Of a stretch of DNA of 64,000 nucleotides, positions 12,600 to 23,550 are shown piece by piece. Made by a program: the position numbers and the translations under genes. Within the stretch, counting starts at the first letter, position 1. Each line of letters starts with the position of its first letter. The notes beneath the pieces are model-generated. The model saw only the letters and a list, made by a program, of their open reading frames with translations, was not told the DNA's origin and ran no database searches. The stretch is from contig NC_067396.1 of NCBI RefSeq assembly GCF_000165395.2, forward strand, positions 744,001 to 808,000. The letters run 5' to 3'. The DNA is from Babesia bovis T2Bo. Lineage: Eukaryota; Apicomplexa; Aconoidasida; Piroplasmida; Babesiidae.

Positions 12600-12917
12600 T
12601 TCACAAAAGCGCCTAACATTCATTTTATAGGGAATGCACATTGTACTCCATTGCTCCTTATACCCCAACCATCGCTTTATATAGCTCCAGGAACGCTAAA
12701 TATTTATAAAGCAGCAGCAATGATCGTCTGGGGAACTGAATATGTAACAAGCACATTTAACCTAAACTGGCACTGCCACAGATTAAGAAATGATACTTAT
12801 CCGTTGGTTACCTTGCGCATCAAACAAAAAACAAACCTAGTAAGGGCATGGTTTCATTATCAGTAGTCTAGATCTATAGTCGTTAGAAAAAATAAACACT
12901 AAGTACAGAATAGGCAT
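12600..12917. repeat. 318-bp two-copy repeat, left copy (inverted relative to 22785-23102)
   Basis: This block recurs in reverse complement at 22785-23102 with the same length and about four mismatches seen by eye. It holds a 71-codon plus-strand frame (12651-12866) that is open in both copies with three amino-acid changes. No target-site duplication, terminal inverted repeat or transposase is visible. It could be a small mobile or dispersed element, or an exon-sized duplication. Confidence 0.85.
12651..12866 (+). CDS. Small hypothetical ORF inside the 318-bp repeat (71 aa), left copy
   Basis: ATG-started frame of 71 codons, kept open in both copies of the repeat. It has one weakly hydrophobic stretch and no recognised domain. 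The copies differ at three residues (Leu9/Phe, Asn39/Asp, Arg46/Thr). Whether it is translated is unknown; conservation may only reflect recent duplication. Confidence 0.25.
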   Translation: MLLIPQPSLYIAPGTLNIYKAAAMIVWGTEYVTSTFNLNWHCHRLRNDTYPLVTLRIKQKTNLVRAWFHYQ

Positions 12918-13199
12918 AAAGGTAGGTACTCAATAGCCAGATTTCATAGGCTGGACTAATGGTTAAATCAAAACTAAGTTACCACATATTATTATCTATA
13001 TGAAAAAGAAATTCGATTACATATTTTGGTATGCCATTCCTTAATGGCTACCGTCTCACTTCCTGTGACACTCACTCATTTATATATAGCAGACATTATG
13101 TTATAATGATCAAACAACACAACTTATGTTATTGTATAAAACGATATATATTCATAAATCACAAGAAGCATCTACTAAAGTAATCATCATTCATGTCAA

Positions 13200-14917
13200 T
13201 CATTTCCCAAACGAATGTTGTTTTGTGATAAGGTGCCTACCATATAGTGTTTGCACCAACGAATCTCCCAAGTAGCAGAACCGCATCTTGCCAGAAGGAA
13301 ACATTGTCAAATAAACGCCCAACCAAAGTACAAATGCCTTTATACCACCATTCAGCGAAAAATGTGGAAAGTTGCCAACTACATGATTCCCACCAATAGA
13401 AGCTAAAGAGCCTTTCCATACGTCGTTAAACGCTGCAGTGCCTTGAATGTTAAAACCTTTGTTGAATAGATTAGCAAGATAAACGCTCTCCTGCTTGGCA
13501 TTCTGTGCCGTAGGAAATGGTGGCATGTATCTAGAATCAATATAATCCATTAGTTCAAGCAGCTGCTCCTTAGGAGGTTTCTCACTAATACTCAGTTTAT
13601 TTAAAAATTCGACGAATGCAGGATCCTTAGGGTTAAGCTTATTGGAAGACACTTGGGGGAATCTCCAACTTAATGTTTTCAAATTTCGCAATAAAGCATC
13701 TGGAGTTGTACCACCAATAGCCTTTGACACCTCATCAAAGTGCTCCGATAACTTGTCCGGAAGTATCTTGCAGCAATCACCAACAGCAAATATGCTGTGG
13801 TCACCAGTCCCACGCAAAGCCAAATGCTGATCTACCAACAACGCACGCGGGTTGTTTTGTACTTTAAAATGAGCGCGAACTTTGTCGACAAGCTCCAATT
13901 GTTTCAACCCACTGGCCCATAAAACTATTCCGCACGGCATTGTGACTGTCTCGCCAGTAGTAGCGTCCTTAACTGTACAGTCGTTTTCCCCGACAGCACA
14001 AACCTGCTTTCCCAGCAGTATGTTAACGTCTTTGGCAGATAACACACGGTCAGCGTATTGAGAATTGCCAAGTGAAAATGTACCCAAAAGACGCTGACCT
14101 CCTTCTACTATGGTAACCTTAACATAGGAAGCCACAGCCGGGAATGATTGGGCCATTTTGTTTAAAAGTATTGCGATTTCCCCCGTTGTCTCAACACCAG
14201 TAGGACCTCCTCCCACGATTACCAGATGCAGTAGTCGCCGCTTTTCTTCTTCGCTGATCCCAGGAAGTGAAGCCTGTTCGAAATTCGATATGATCTTCTG
14301 GTATATAATATTTGCATGCTCAACTTCTTTCATGAAATAAGCATGCTCAGCTACACCGGGAATACCGAATGTATTCGATTCAGCACCTACAGCGATGACC
14401 AAACGGTCATAAGGAAGATTCACCCTAGTATTAGGGTCAGAGGCAGAGACGCAGTAAACTAATTTGGAATGCGGATCTACATTTACGCAACTCGCATGTA
14501 CGAAGTTAAAAGACCCCTTCCTGTGCTTCTGCACAAAAGATGAAAAAGGAACCGTACATGTTTTAGTAGAAATACGTCCAGAGACTAATTTAGGTAACAG
14601 TGGTGTAAATGTAAAGTAATTCCTCGGCGATACAACTTGAAGATCAAACCTGCAAAACATAGATAATACGTAACAGCACCTAACTTCGATAAATCAAGGT
14701 TTTTAACAAAGAACAAAGAAGACCAGCCAGTTCCGAGAACAACTATGCGTTGTTTATGATCCCTTTGTTCAGTGGTTGAAGAAAACGTTCTTCTAACCGA
14801 CACATATCTTGCCCGAGTAAAATATAAAAGAGAATATGTGTACGTATTTAATGAACGCCCCTTCATGCAACAGACAGATGAAGCCATTAGCTGAGATGAA
14901 CGCAACATGACCTCCAT
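13200..14917 (-). CDS. NDH2: Type II (alternative) NADH:ubiquinone oxidoreductase
   Basis: Single-subunit, non-proton-pumping NADH dehydrogenase of the inner mitochondrial membrane; it replaces complex I in apicomplexans and passes electrons to ubiquinone. Two exons. The upstream frame is open from 14944, but the first ATG is at 14917. Exon 1 ends at 14670 and exon 2 runs 14649-13200, separated by a 20-nt intron (14650-14669) that restores the frame into FDLQVVSPRNYF. Domains in order: basic, Ser/Arg-rich presequence (about 50 residues); first Rossmann motif VVLGTGWSS (FAD); SPRNYFTFTPLLP; second Rossmann motif VIVGGGPTGVE (NADH); FAVGDCC near the FAD ribityl site; C-terminal amphipathic membrane-anchoring region. 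Length and motif order match the family. Confidence 0.92.
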
Positions 14918-15025
14918 GTGTAGCCTTACATTCACCGATAGCAAAAATCAAACAGTCGCACGAATTAACTGTACAACAATTACATACATTATACAAAATT
15001 CAACCGAAGAAGGCTCTATGCTAAT

Positions 15026-18000
15026 CTAACGCGTCTCTGTGGGTGTGGGTATTACACCCATATGGCGACCCGTTGAATCCGATGTGCCATCCTCGGCACG
15101 TCGAAGTAATTGTGTAAGAAACTGAATAGCCCTAGTAACAGCAAATATAGCATCTGTATCGTCATTGAAAATACAATCAGATGCTATCTTCTCCGATACC
15201 GCCCTGCCCTTCTGCAATACAGCATTTACATTGGAAACGTTAAGCCTTTTGAAGTTCTCCCGTGGATCAAAGCGGTTGCTATTGGCTTCCATATAATCTT
15301 GCCACTTCTGACATAAAACTTGTGACGGCGCTGTGTTAGACCAGACGTATGCTTCCTTAGCGCTTGTGTGTTCGGCCAAGTATTGCGCGATCTGTACCGC
15401 TTTAGCCAACCTTGTAACCAGTACGTCCAATGCTAATGTGCATCCATTGGGTGAGTCAGGCGTAGGTCTATAAATCCCAGAAACAAGAGCATGCCATATA
15501 GATGGACCACGCTTCTGGGCATCTCCTGAGCAAAAACTCCTGAAAGTTGTATCCTTTGTTGACGTTTGCCTAACGTAAGGTTCAAGAAGCAATTTCACTG
15601 TTTTCTCATCAAGAGCGTATATGGCTAGGTGGATGGGTAATTCACCAGTGTTTAATGGAATGTTCTGTTTGGCCCCAAAACTTATTAATGTCTCACATAC
15701 TTCAAGGTGCCCTCCAAGCGCAGCCAAATGTAGTGGAGTAGCACCGTCAAGGTTTATTTGATTAACGTTACCGCTCACCCTAGCCAAATATTGCACTAAG
15801 TTACGTTTTCCTTTAGATGCAGCGTAATGCAAACAAGTTTGACACTTGAAGAAATTGTGGGTGCGTGCATCAAGAATTAAACTCTTAACCGATACGTCCG
15901 AAGAGAGGAGCCACATTAAGCTCGCAAGTCTAGGTTCTATATCCCCTTTGTACTTCGCAATTATATCGTCTAGCTTATCAGCACATTCAAACATTAATCG
16001 ACATATGATTATCTCATTTTTTATCGCTTGGGTATTACTGTCGACAGGAACAGACGCCATAGCCATTAATGGCGTTATACCTAATTCATTCCCACCAACT
16101 AGAGATATTATCAAGTTGACAATAGTCTCTTCGGCCTCATCAGTGGTTTCATTTTTCGTTAAAAAATCAAATGTCTTTGCAACTTTAGCGACAATCGATT
16201 CAGTTATAGCTTTCACAAGTTCAACGTTGCCATTAGATGCAGCAATGCCCATTATACTTAGACCGGTACCCATATGGACTATACCACGTGACTCCACGGA
16301 CATTAGCAATTCCAAAACACCGTCATCAAGCACACCACTCTGAGCTGCCATAAAAGCAACTGTTGCCACGTTGTCAGGAGAAATAACATCCACCTTGCCT
16401 CGTGAAGAAAAGTGAATTGATGGTATTACACATTTCCCAGTTACCAACTTGAAAATCTCCATGTATCTACCAGGAACGTTAATAACAAAATGCGTTGATA
16501 AGCTTGGAACATGTATATTCATTTGAAATGCCAAAGATCTGCATTTCTGCATATGCGATAATGCTTCACGTGACCCAGCACCTGCCAACACTGTCCAATT
16601 CCAAAGGGCTGCATAGGCTGCCTCCATCGTCATCTTTTTGAACTCTATGTTCTCTTTGCGATTTACACGGTCACTCAGCACCAACTGACCCATTAAATCC
16701 GCTAGTCGCGAATATAGATGAGCCTTCTCGTGGCATACTAAAGGCATCATTTCCTCTGCCATAAGCACTGCAGCTGTCAAATGAATTAGTGCCTCAGTAA
16801 TATTCGATCCAGCCTTGTTCATATTAATACCAGCAAGCATTACATGAGCGTTATACAGAAGATAGTGGTTCGTATGTAATACACCAGCCCATCGCCACAA
16901 AAAACCCTCGAGTATCTTCTTCGCAGTCAAATAGTGTCCACAACTTTTAAGACGATGCACACGTCGAAGCGTATCTTCCGCCTTACTCTGCAACATATTG
17001 AGATCGTCCTGCTGCAGGGTGGAACATCGTTCGCAAGACCAAACATACTGATTCTGCATCCTATATTCTGCCGTTGACATTGAAGTAGCGTCATTAACTC
17101 GCTCAACATGACAAAAAGACGTTATACAACTGCTACAGCGTATAGAGCATATGCCCGGCATTTTGTTAACTACAGGGGCATCACCCATCTCAGAAGATAA
17201 ATACAATCCAACAGACCAAAACTCAACGTTTTGCTTAAATGATGGTAAATATTTATCCAACGCAGTATTGATGTATAACCTGGTTCCAGGTTCCATAGCG
17301 TAAATGGAACGTATCGATATTTTGCCATCCGAGTCAAAGTTAACACTAAGTGTAGGAGTAACCGATTGCTGAAGATTAAAAAAATCTATACTAAAAGCAA
17401 CACCGCCTAATTTAATACTCTCCGACCCTATGTAGATCTCAGGAGATATTGCCAAACTTTTAGTCCACAACACTACTATTAAATGCACAAGTTCCCTATG
17501 CGTAAGAAACAAACAAAACTGACCACCAAGTTCGTTCAGTAAAAAATGCGCAAATGTTTGTATATCTTCTAAAACCGATTTGTGCCTCTTCTCAATTAAG
17601 GAGTAATTCACCTTAAAATCAAGAATGCGCTGTAGAATATCATCGCTACTATAAGATGCAGTGTTTCCAGATATTTCGACAGGTTTGTGGCTGTTTATAT
17701 CCCTACATAAACCGCAACGTATAAGTGTTCTCACCACCAATAGTACAAAAGTCTCATTCAGCATATTTACCGCAAACGATTTTAATTTCACCAAGTATTC
17801 GCATTCTAATGTATGAACTGCCCCGTTATTTAAAAAACACTCTTCGGAACAAAACGCATACGGGCACTCATAAGGGTTGCACGGACACGCTATAAGAGTA
17901 TTATTCTCATAATACAAATCAGAAACGTGATTGATGGTACAAAGACAATGAAAGCAACTGGTGTATTCTGCAACCTGGAATTCCCCGTCTTCTCCAGACC

Positions 18001-18550
18001 TGGTTTCCATACTCCAAGGAGATGTGGCAAACGGTTGAATTCGCATGACCAAACTCCCTTGCTTTAATGCTATTTTGGTAAACATTGTACTCCCCCTATA
18101 ATCAATTGCATTGTTAGATTGATTGAAATTGACCATATGCTCTGTGTATCCCATTTGCGATATCCATTTAGACCATTTCTCTTCTATGTTACGTAAAAAA
18201 AGCATTTCCTTAAAAACTACAGGAATGGGCATCACTTCAACAAGAAGATGACGCCTGGCCAAATATATCATATCCAAAGTCTCCTTATATTCATTTGTAT
18301 CCATCTCTAAAAAATAAAGGCGACAGTGGAGCTCCCGAATTGCTTCTTTCCATCTCCGCTTTTCAATCAATTGTTCCCCTCTCGTCTTGTACATACGCTC
18401 ATCTCTTATATCATTAGACGATCCTGTGGAATGGTTTGAAGAGGACGAATGTACGGTAACGGCTTCTTGAGATGCTTTTTCCTCAGGAGCCGCTGCACTA
18501 ATGGGATCTTCATGGCTTGACATACAAGAATATCGTTCTTCATTTAACAT
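15026..18550 (-). CDS. SET/MYND (SMYD)-like protein with C-terminal ankyrin repeats
   Basis: 1,174 residues in one uninterrupted exon, ATG at 18550. The N-terminal third has the SMYD layout: a SET N-segment (TKIALKQGSLVMRIQPFA), a Cys-rich MYND-like insert with CxxC pairs and a 'CSEECF...HTLECEYL' end, a divergent SET core (about residues 330-450) and post-SET Cys pairs (CSIRCSSC, CERC). A helical TPR-like stretch follows, as in SMYD proteins. The last third has ankyrin repeats, clearest at 'TCLHYAASKGKRNLVQYL', 'GATPLHLAALGGHLEVCETL' and 'GELPIHLAIYALDEKTVKLL'. The canonical SET NHSCxPN motif is not seen and the catalytic Tyr region is poorly conserved, so it may be a degenerate methyltransferase acting as a scaffold (inference). 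The lack of introns over 3.5 kb contrasts with intron-rich neighbours. Confidence 0.75.
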   Translation of the reverse strand: MLNEERYSCMSSHEDPISAAAPEEKASQEAVTVHSSSSNHSTGSSNDIRDERMYKTRGEQLIEKRRWKEAIRELHCRLYFLEMDTNEYKETLDMIYLARRHLLVEVMPIPVVFKEMLFLRNIEEKWSKWISQMGYTEHMVNFNQSNNAIDYRGSTMFTKIALKQGSLVMRIQPFATSPWSMETRSGEDGEFQVAEYTSCFHCLCTINHVSDLYYENNTLIACPCNPYECPYAFCSEECFLNNGAVHTLECEYLVKLKSFAVNMLNETFVLLVVRTLIRCGLCRDINSHKPVEISGNTASYSSDDILQRILDFKVNYSLIEKRHKSVLEDIQTFAHFLLNELGGQFCLFLTHRELVHLIVVLWTKSLAISPEIYIGSESIKLGGVAFSIDFFNLQQSVTPTLSVNFDSDGKISIRSIYAMEPGTRLYINTALDKYLPSFKQNVEFWSVGLYLSSEMGDAPVVNKMPGICSIRCSSCITSFCHVERVNDATSMSTAEYRMQNQYVWSCERCSTLQQDDLNMLQSKAEDTLRRVHRLKSCGHYLTAKKILEGFLWRWAGVLHTNHYLLYNAHVMLAGINMNKAGSNITEALIHLTAAVLMAEEMMPLVCHEKAHLYSRLADLMGQLVLSDRVNRKENIEFKKMTMEAAYAALWNWTVLAGAGSREALSHMQKCRSLAFQMNIHVPSLSTHFVINVPGRYMEIFKLVTGKCVIPSIHFSSRGKVDVISPDNVATVAFMAAQSGVLDDGVLELLMSVESRGIVHMGTGLSIMGIAASNGNVELVKAITESIVAKVAKTFDFLTKNETTDEAEETIVNLIISLVGGNELGITPLMAMASVPVDSNTQAIKNEIIICRLMFECADKLDDIIAKYKGDIEPRLASLMWLLSSDVSVKSLILDARTHNFFKCQTCLHYAASKGKRNLVQYLARVSGNVNQINLDGATPLHLAALGGHLEVCETLISFGAKQNIPLNTGELPIHLAIYALDEKTVKLLLEPYVRQTSTKDTTFRSFCSGDAQKRGPSIWHALVSGIYRPTPDSPNGCTLALDVLVTRLAKAVQIAQYLAEHTSAKEAYVWSNTAPSQVLCQKWQDYMEANSNRFDPRENFKRLNVSNVNAVLQKGRAVSEKIASDCIFNDDTDAIFAVTRAIQFLTQLLRRAEDGTSDSTGRHMGVIPTPTETR

Positions 18551-19566
18551 AGTTGGAATTATTTATTAAAAAGTTGCCGAACGATGTGTTATCTATTTAC
18601 GTCGATGTGTTAATAATAAAGATCAATCAGCGCTGGTGACGTCATGAGGGATAATCATCAAATACACATATCGACCTGATGTATTAAACTATTACATGAT
18701 GTGTGGTTTTTAATGTTAAATATGCATCTAAATCTTCATTATGCAAGCTTAAAGAAGGTACACCATTGATAATCATAAAAATCTATGTCCTATTTATTAG
18801 TTGTAAGGTAAAATAGACAATAACACCCCGTGGAATATAACATGTGGAACAGATGCGTTATCAATAATACATTATATAGAGATAATAATATCTTATCCAT
18901 CTTGTTGGATTATACCAGAAGGCATATAAAACTGTAGATGAATTTTTACATTGGTAAGGCATACAATTTTGTCTTATTGGCTTAGTGCACGCATTTCACA
19001 ATAAAAGTTGCTTGTAGCATATATAATAAATATGATGTTCACTTATGTAAATCGGCATCCATAAATCATGCGATTTCAAGATATTTGGTCCAGTTGACCG
19101 TTGTGGAATCACGGGTGATTGATATAAAGTTTACTATTGTAATGATGCACGTATGAATTGTGCGCAGCAAGGGGGATTCATAGGATTGTAGTGTGCAAAT
19201 GCCTTGTCAAAATTAAACGCCAGTACCTGATAATGCAAGTTGTGATGTAATATTTACCGCAAACACTCTTAGTACGATTTGGTATTCCACCACTTAATAT
19301 TTGCCCAAATCGACTTCTGTATAATTCAAATAAATGAAACCAATTTCGAATACAACTGGTAGAGACGTTATGTCCTCCGTTAATAGACTATTTCATCAGA
19401 CATAGACTTGTCTATATTGTAATATCGACCGATAAAAGTTAGACACAATTGTATATAGGCGCATTGCAATATTTCTGAGGGTGTACGGAAATCTTTGCTT
19501 CCATCGCGTACTTGGATATCCAGTGATGTTATAATTATTCCACTTATCTGACCTAATTGCATCTAG

Positions 19567-19598
<32 letters not shown>

Positions 19599-20739
19599 CT
19601 GTAGATAAAAAATACCGTTAAGGATTTTATATCAAACGATAATATATAACAACACCATTATTCATTCTGATATGAGTTCTACTCAACGTGCGTGCTTCAT
19701 GATCATTTATTAGCACGGACATACTATTACATTATATCGTATAATCCATCTGGCGCATATGCAGCAATAAATTCACAAAGCGTTTAATAGGATGATTCAT
19801 GTAACGTGCATACGCGTACCTGGTATTTTATCATTTTATTAAAAGCAAACCATACGTATTAGACAATTAAAGGGGAAATGCCCAATCTAAACAAATTTAA
19901 TGTCTACAGATGACAATCTATAAAAAGAAGTTGCTAATAATCTAAATGGTATTAAAACTCAACGGTTAATTAGTTATAGGTAGCACACACTGGATTTCGT
20001 CATAGCGTTATGAAAAAGGTTATTATCTATATAGGTTACTTAGTCTGATCAAATTGTTATAGATGTGAATATATACACTAGCGCTGAAAACTAGAAATGA
20101 AACGTGATCTAGATGGTCCATACGCCACTTTGACTGTTAGAGATATACATTCATTAACCTTTCCTATATTTTAATCCACAGGTTTTACAATCACCAGCCA
20201 ATGCTTTGATTAATTGATACTATAGATGGAGGTGTAGGATCAACTCCAAATTTCCTGCATATCCCGCATAACAAGAGCGTTTTAACTGGCAATGATATGC
20301 GTTGAACTATTGAAATCATCGGTAATTGCACTCATCTTGTGATTGTATTCAACATCATTTTGGTAGGTAATGTCTTTACATTGTGGGATAGTGAATTCAC
20401 ACTGTTACGCATATTTTTGCCCCTGGACCAATGTTCCTCGTTGTTCTAAATAAAGAAATATACCGTATCCAAAAATGTTATTCTACAACAGCCAATATAA
20501 CAAGTTTGATTTCAAAAAAAACAGATTATAGTGAAATGACATGTATTTCCCAGCACGTTTGTTGCCGAAGACTATTCAATAACCAACAACCTAAAATGGC
20601 AAATAGAGTGATCTCAAAGATTCTAAGTGATTAGGATACATAAGATCTATGGATGATTTCAATGATATCAAAAACCAACAAAATAATAATAAACTATGAC
20701 GATTATTACCATTTGTTAATAGAGATTGAAAATAATGAT
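18551..20739. other. Long gene-free AT-rich interval
   Basis: About 2.2 kb with no convincing gene on either strand; short frames at 19380-19562 and 20431-20634 have no coding character. It holds a (TA)n tract at 19568-19596. It lies upstream of the SMYD/ankyrin gene, so it should contain that promoter. Unusually long for a compact piroplasm genome; a noncoding RNA cannot be excluded. Confidence 0.5.
19568..19596. repeat. (TA)n microsatellite
   Basis: Uninterrupted TA dinucleotide tract of about 29 nt in the long intergenic interval. Confidence 0.95.
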
Positions 20740-22011
20740 CTACGTTTTACCATATTGCGATAATTCCTTTATTTTGTTCTCTATTATAACTCTCGTTTTA
20801 ACGACGAGGTTTGCCTCGTAACGCTTTAGATTTGCGATCTCTTCCACTTCCAATATGTCCTTAATCAAGTCCTTCCATTTGGAAAGGTCCTGAGTACTAT
20901 TTTCGTTTAGGTCAAGCACAGCCCTTACAAGAACGCGTGACAAAGCATTGTGATTTAATAGCCCATGTTCAACAGCTTTTTTAGCAGCTCCAACATATGT
21001 ACGGAAAAACAATATTGGTACCGATTTAAGGTAATAGTCATTAGGCATGCGTTGACCTTCAGGTCCTTCCTCAGGAGTAACACAATGCATAAACACAGCC
21101 CTAATTTTACCTGGAAAAAACTTAATCATCATTTCACCGGCCTCGAGATCTTTGTCTCCAGTATCTCCGATCCAAATGAACCGTGCATTACTGTTTTCAT
21201 TACAAACATATTTATGCAATTTTCTGAAGTTGATAAACTTCTTTTCCCCTCTGGTTTCATTAAAAACCCACTCTTTTATGGTGGAATACAAAATTTTATT
21301 ATCACAGTCAATTCCCCAATTCAGCACCCCTCTTTTTTCTGCCACCTCGCGAAGTCTCATATTTAGCGCGGAATCCACAGTAATGGGCACCTAAACTAAT
21401 ATGCAACAACTTTTCATCAACATACTTGGGGTATACGTGTCGTCAAGACGGCTAATAGTAACGGTTTGCGGTTTTTGCCCATCTTGTACATTGCCAACTC
21501 CAAAATAAATTGGAATGAACCTGGGTACAGCTCCCCCCGTCCATATTGTGTATCTACTCCTCCCAACGGCACATTGAAAAGTTTATATCCTCCACTAGAT
21601 TTAACTGTATCATCGATATCAATGATGACCTGGGTGGGCCCCCATTCAAGACATTCATCATTGATGTCCAAAATACGATTTGCTACGGTTCTTTGAGCCT
21701 TCTCAACGTTGGCCTATAGATTTATGATGAGAACAGTCGACTCCACTTACACTTGCGATTCCGAAGGCGGTCTTTGGCGTTGACGCATCATTTGAAGCAG
21801 GTGGTGCGATTTGTGCAGCATCACTAGGTTGATTCGATGATGTACCATCACATTGGATACGTGTATGTAATCCGATACTACCCGCGCATTCAATAACAGT
21901 GGTATCATCAATGGCTTCGCTTTCACCGTTAATATGATCCATTTCATTAGGCTGCGACACTGCTAGATTATACCTTTCTGCTATGAGTGATGCATTTTCT
22001 TTTACCTCCAT
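20740..22011 (-). CDS. App1/DUF2183-type HAD phosphatase-like protein
   Basis: 399 residues from three exons: 22011-21751, 21713-21426 and 21390-20740, joined across introns of 37 and 35 nt; ATG at 22011. The N-terminal 90 residues are low-complexity. Exon 2 carries the HAD nucleophile motif IDIDDTVKSS followed by 'YPGSFQFILELA', and ends at VLTTR (motif II position). Exon 3 carries 'FIWIGDTGDKDLEAGEMM', the motif III/IV region. This set (DIDDT, S/T-x-R, GDTGxxD) is that of the App1 phosphatidate phosphatase catalytic domain. In yeast App1 dephosphorylates phosphatidate at endocytic sites; here the substrate is inferred only. No signal peptide or membrane helix is seen. Confidence 0.8.
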
Positions 22012-22784
22012 AGCACACCAGGAATCTTATAGCAATCAAACAAAATTATTTGCTTATACCATATTATGTTTCACCTGCAACAATTTTTAATGTCAGAATA
22101 TGTTCATAAGTATTGAGTAACTCTTCTATATATTATTCATTGCTAATACTATATTAATCGTTTTATAGAAACCAACATAAACCTTCATTAAGCGTCAACT
22201 GATAGTTGTTATATGTGCAGCACACACCTACGCTATGAATATCACCTATCAACATTAAACCTAACGTATCACCATCATCATGTTGTTATATAACGTGCTG
22301 TCGAATGAAACATTATAAATAGTGATCTCCCTACGTGGCACTACGGCCGCGTGACACAATAAACTTTTTCCTAACATAGTGCAAAGCATGGGAAATCAAC
22401 TCCAATTGACAGCATATGGTATTTAAAGGATGTTATAAATCCATTTGGATTGTCGAATTGTGTAATCAAGCGAGTTTTACATTTAATAGCATCGGACACA
22501 CACCGTGTAGAAGACTCTGACACGTCAGCAATATCACAGTCACGATTTCGTTGAATAAGTTTTTGATTGGTATCATTCTACCTCTGGACAATCGGTATTT
22601 GACGTCATTTATATCTGCATTGTTACACATTCCGCAATTGCTTCAGTAGTATCTGAACTAATCGAATTATGAGATCGTTTGTGAGACTATGTAATATTAT
22701 CAACATCTTAACATTAGTAGACACAGATGTATTACAGTTTTCAAGCATGTGAATACTGTGGTGACCTATTCACTATGCCCATCC
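22012..22784. other. Intergenic upstream of the HAD phosphatase gene
   Basis: About 770 bp before the 318-bp repeat. No gene, RNA or tandem repeat recognised. Likely promoter region for the minus-strand phosphatase gene. Confidence 0.5.
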
Positions 22785-23102
22785 ATGCCTATTCTGTACT
22801 TAGTGTTTATTTTTTCTAACGACTATAGCTCTAGACTACTGATAATGAAACCATGCCCTTACTAGGTTTGTTTTTTGTTTGATGCGCAAGGTAACCAACG
22901 GATAAGTATCATTTGTTAATCGGTGGCAGTGCCAGTCTAGGTTAAATGTGCTTGTTACATATTCAGTTCCCCAGACGATCATTGCTGCTGCTTTATAAAT
23001 ATTTAGCGTTCCTGGAGCTATATAAAACGATGGTTGGGGTATAAGGAGCAATGGAGTACAATGTGCATTCCCTATAAAATGAATGTTAGGCGCTTTTGTG
23101 AA
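22785..23102. repeat. 318-bp two-copy repeat, right copy (inverted relative to 12600-12917)
   Basis: Reverse-complement copy of 12600-12917. The matching region stops abruptly at both ends and flanking sequence is unrelated. It contains the 71-codon frame on the minus strand at 22836-23051. Confidence 0.85.
22836..23051 (-). CDS. Small hypothetical ORF inside the 318-bp repeat (71 aa), right copy
   Basis: Reverse-strand copy of the frame at 12651-12866, open for the same 71 codons with three substitutions. No known domain; translation unproven. Confidence 0.25.
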   Translation of the reverse strand: MLLIPQPSFYIAPGTLNIYKAAAMIVWGTEYVTSTFNLDWHCHRLTNDTYPLVTLRIKQKTNLVRAWFHYQ

Positions 23103-23550
23103 TGTTTGATAATGAAAGCTATATGTAAATTGGCTTATGTAGTAGCTTATAATTTAATTGATTTATGAATTTGTTTGGTCGCGTTAAATAAACGTCGCAT
23201 TTTTTTTCATTTTATCAACGGTGATGTGTTTTACTTCCTTTTTTATGTAATATCTATAACATTTTATAATTGGCAGTATAACGTTTTCTTATGATGGTAG
23301 TATAACGATCTGTGAATGTGTACCTTTAACCTAAATGGAATCCACGTGTTTAATTTATCCATGCACATGACGTATTAAACGGGAGAATTCCACGTAGGTT
23401 TATTAACAATATCACAAAACACTATATCAATATCATTTAACGCATACCATTTCTCGCTTGTTGGTAAATACTAATCGCTCCATAGGTTCAATTTTGTCAT
23501 GCATATCATTCAGTTAATATTCCTACAAGTGTTATTATACTGTATAAATT
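23103..23550. other. Intergenic upstream of the RTRAF homologue
   Basis: About 450 bp, AT-rich, ahead of the plus-strand ATG at 23551. Nothing specific recognised. Confidence 0.5.

Noticed and set aside
12372..12668. 98-codon minus-strand ORF
   Set aside because: It starts inside the 318-bp repeat and continues into unique sequence; the second repeat copy does not keep the frame, and no domain is visible.
20431..20634. 67-codon plus-strand ORF in the long gap
   Set aside because: No ribosomal or splice context, AT-biased composition and no domain; expected by chance in a 2.2-kb interval.
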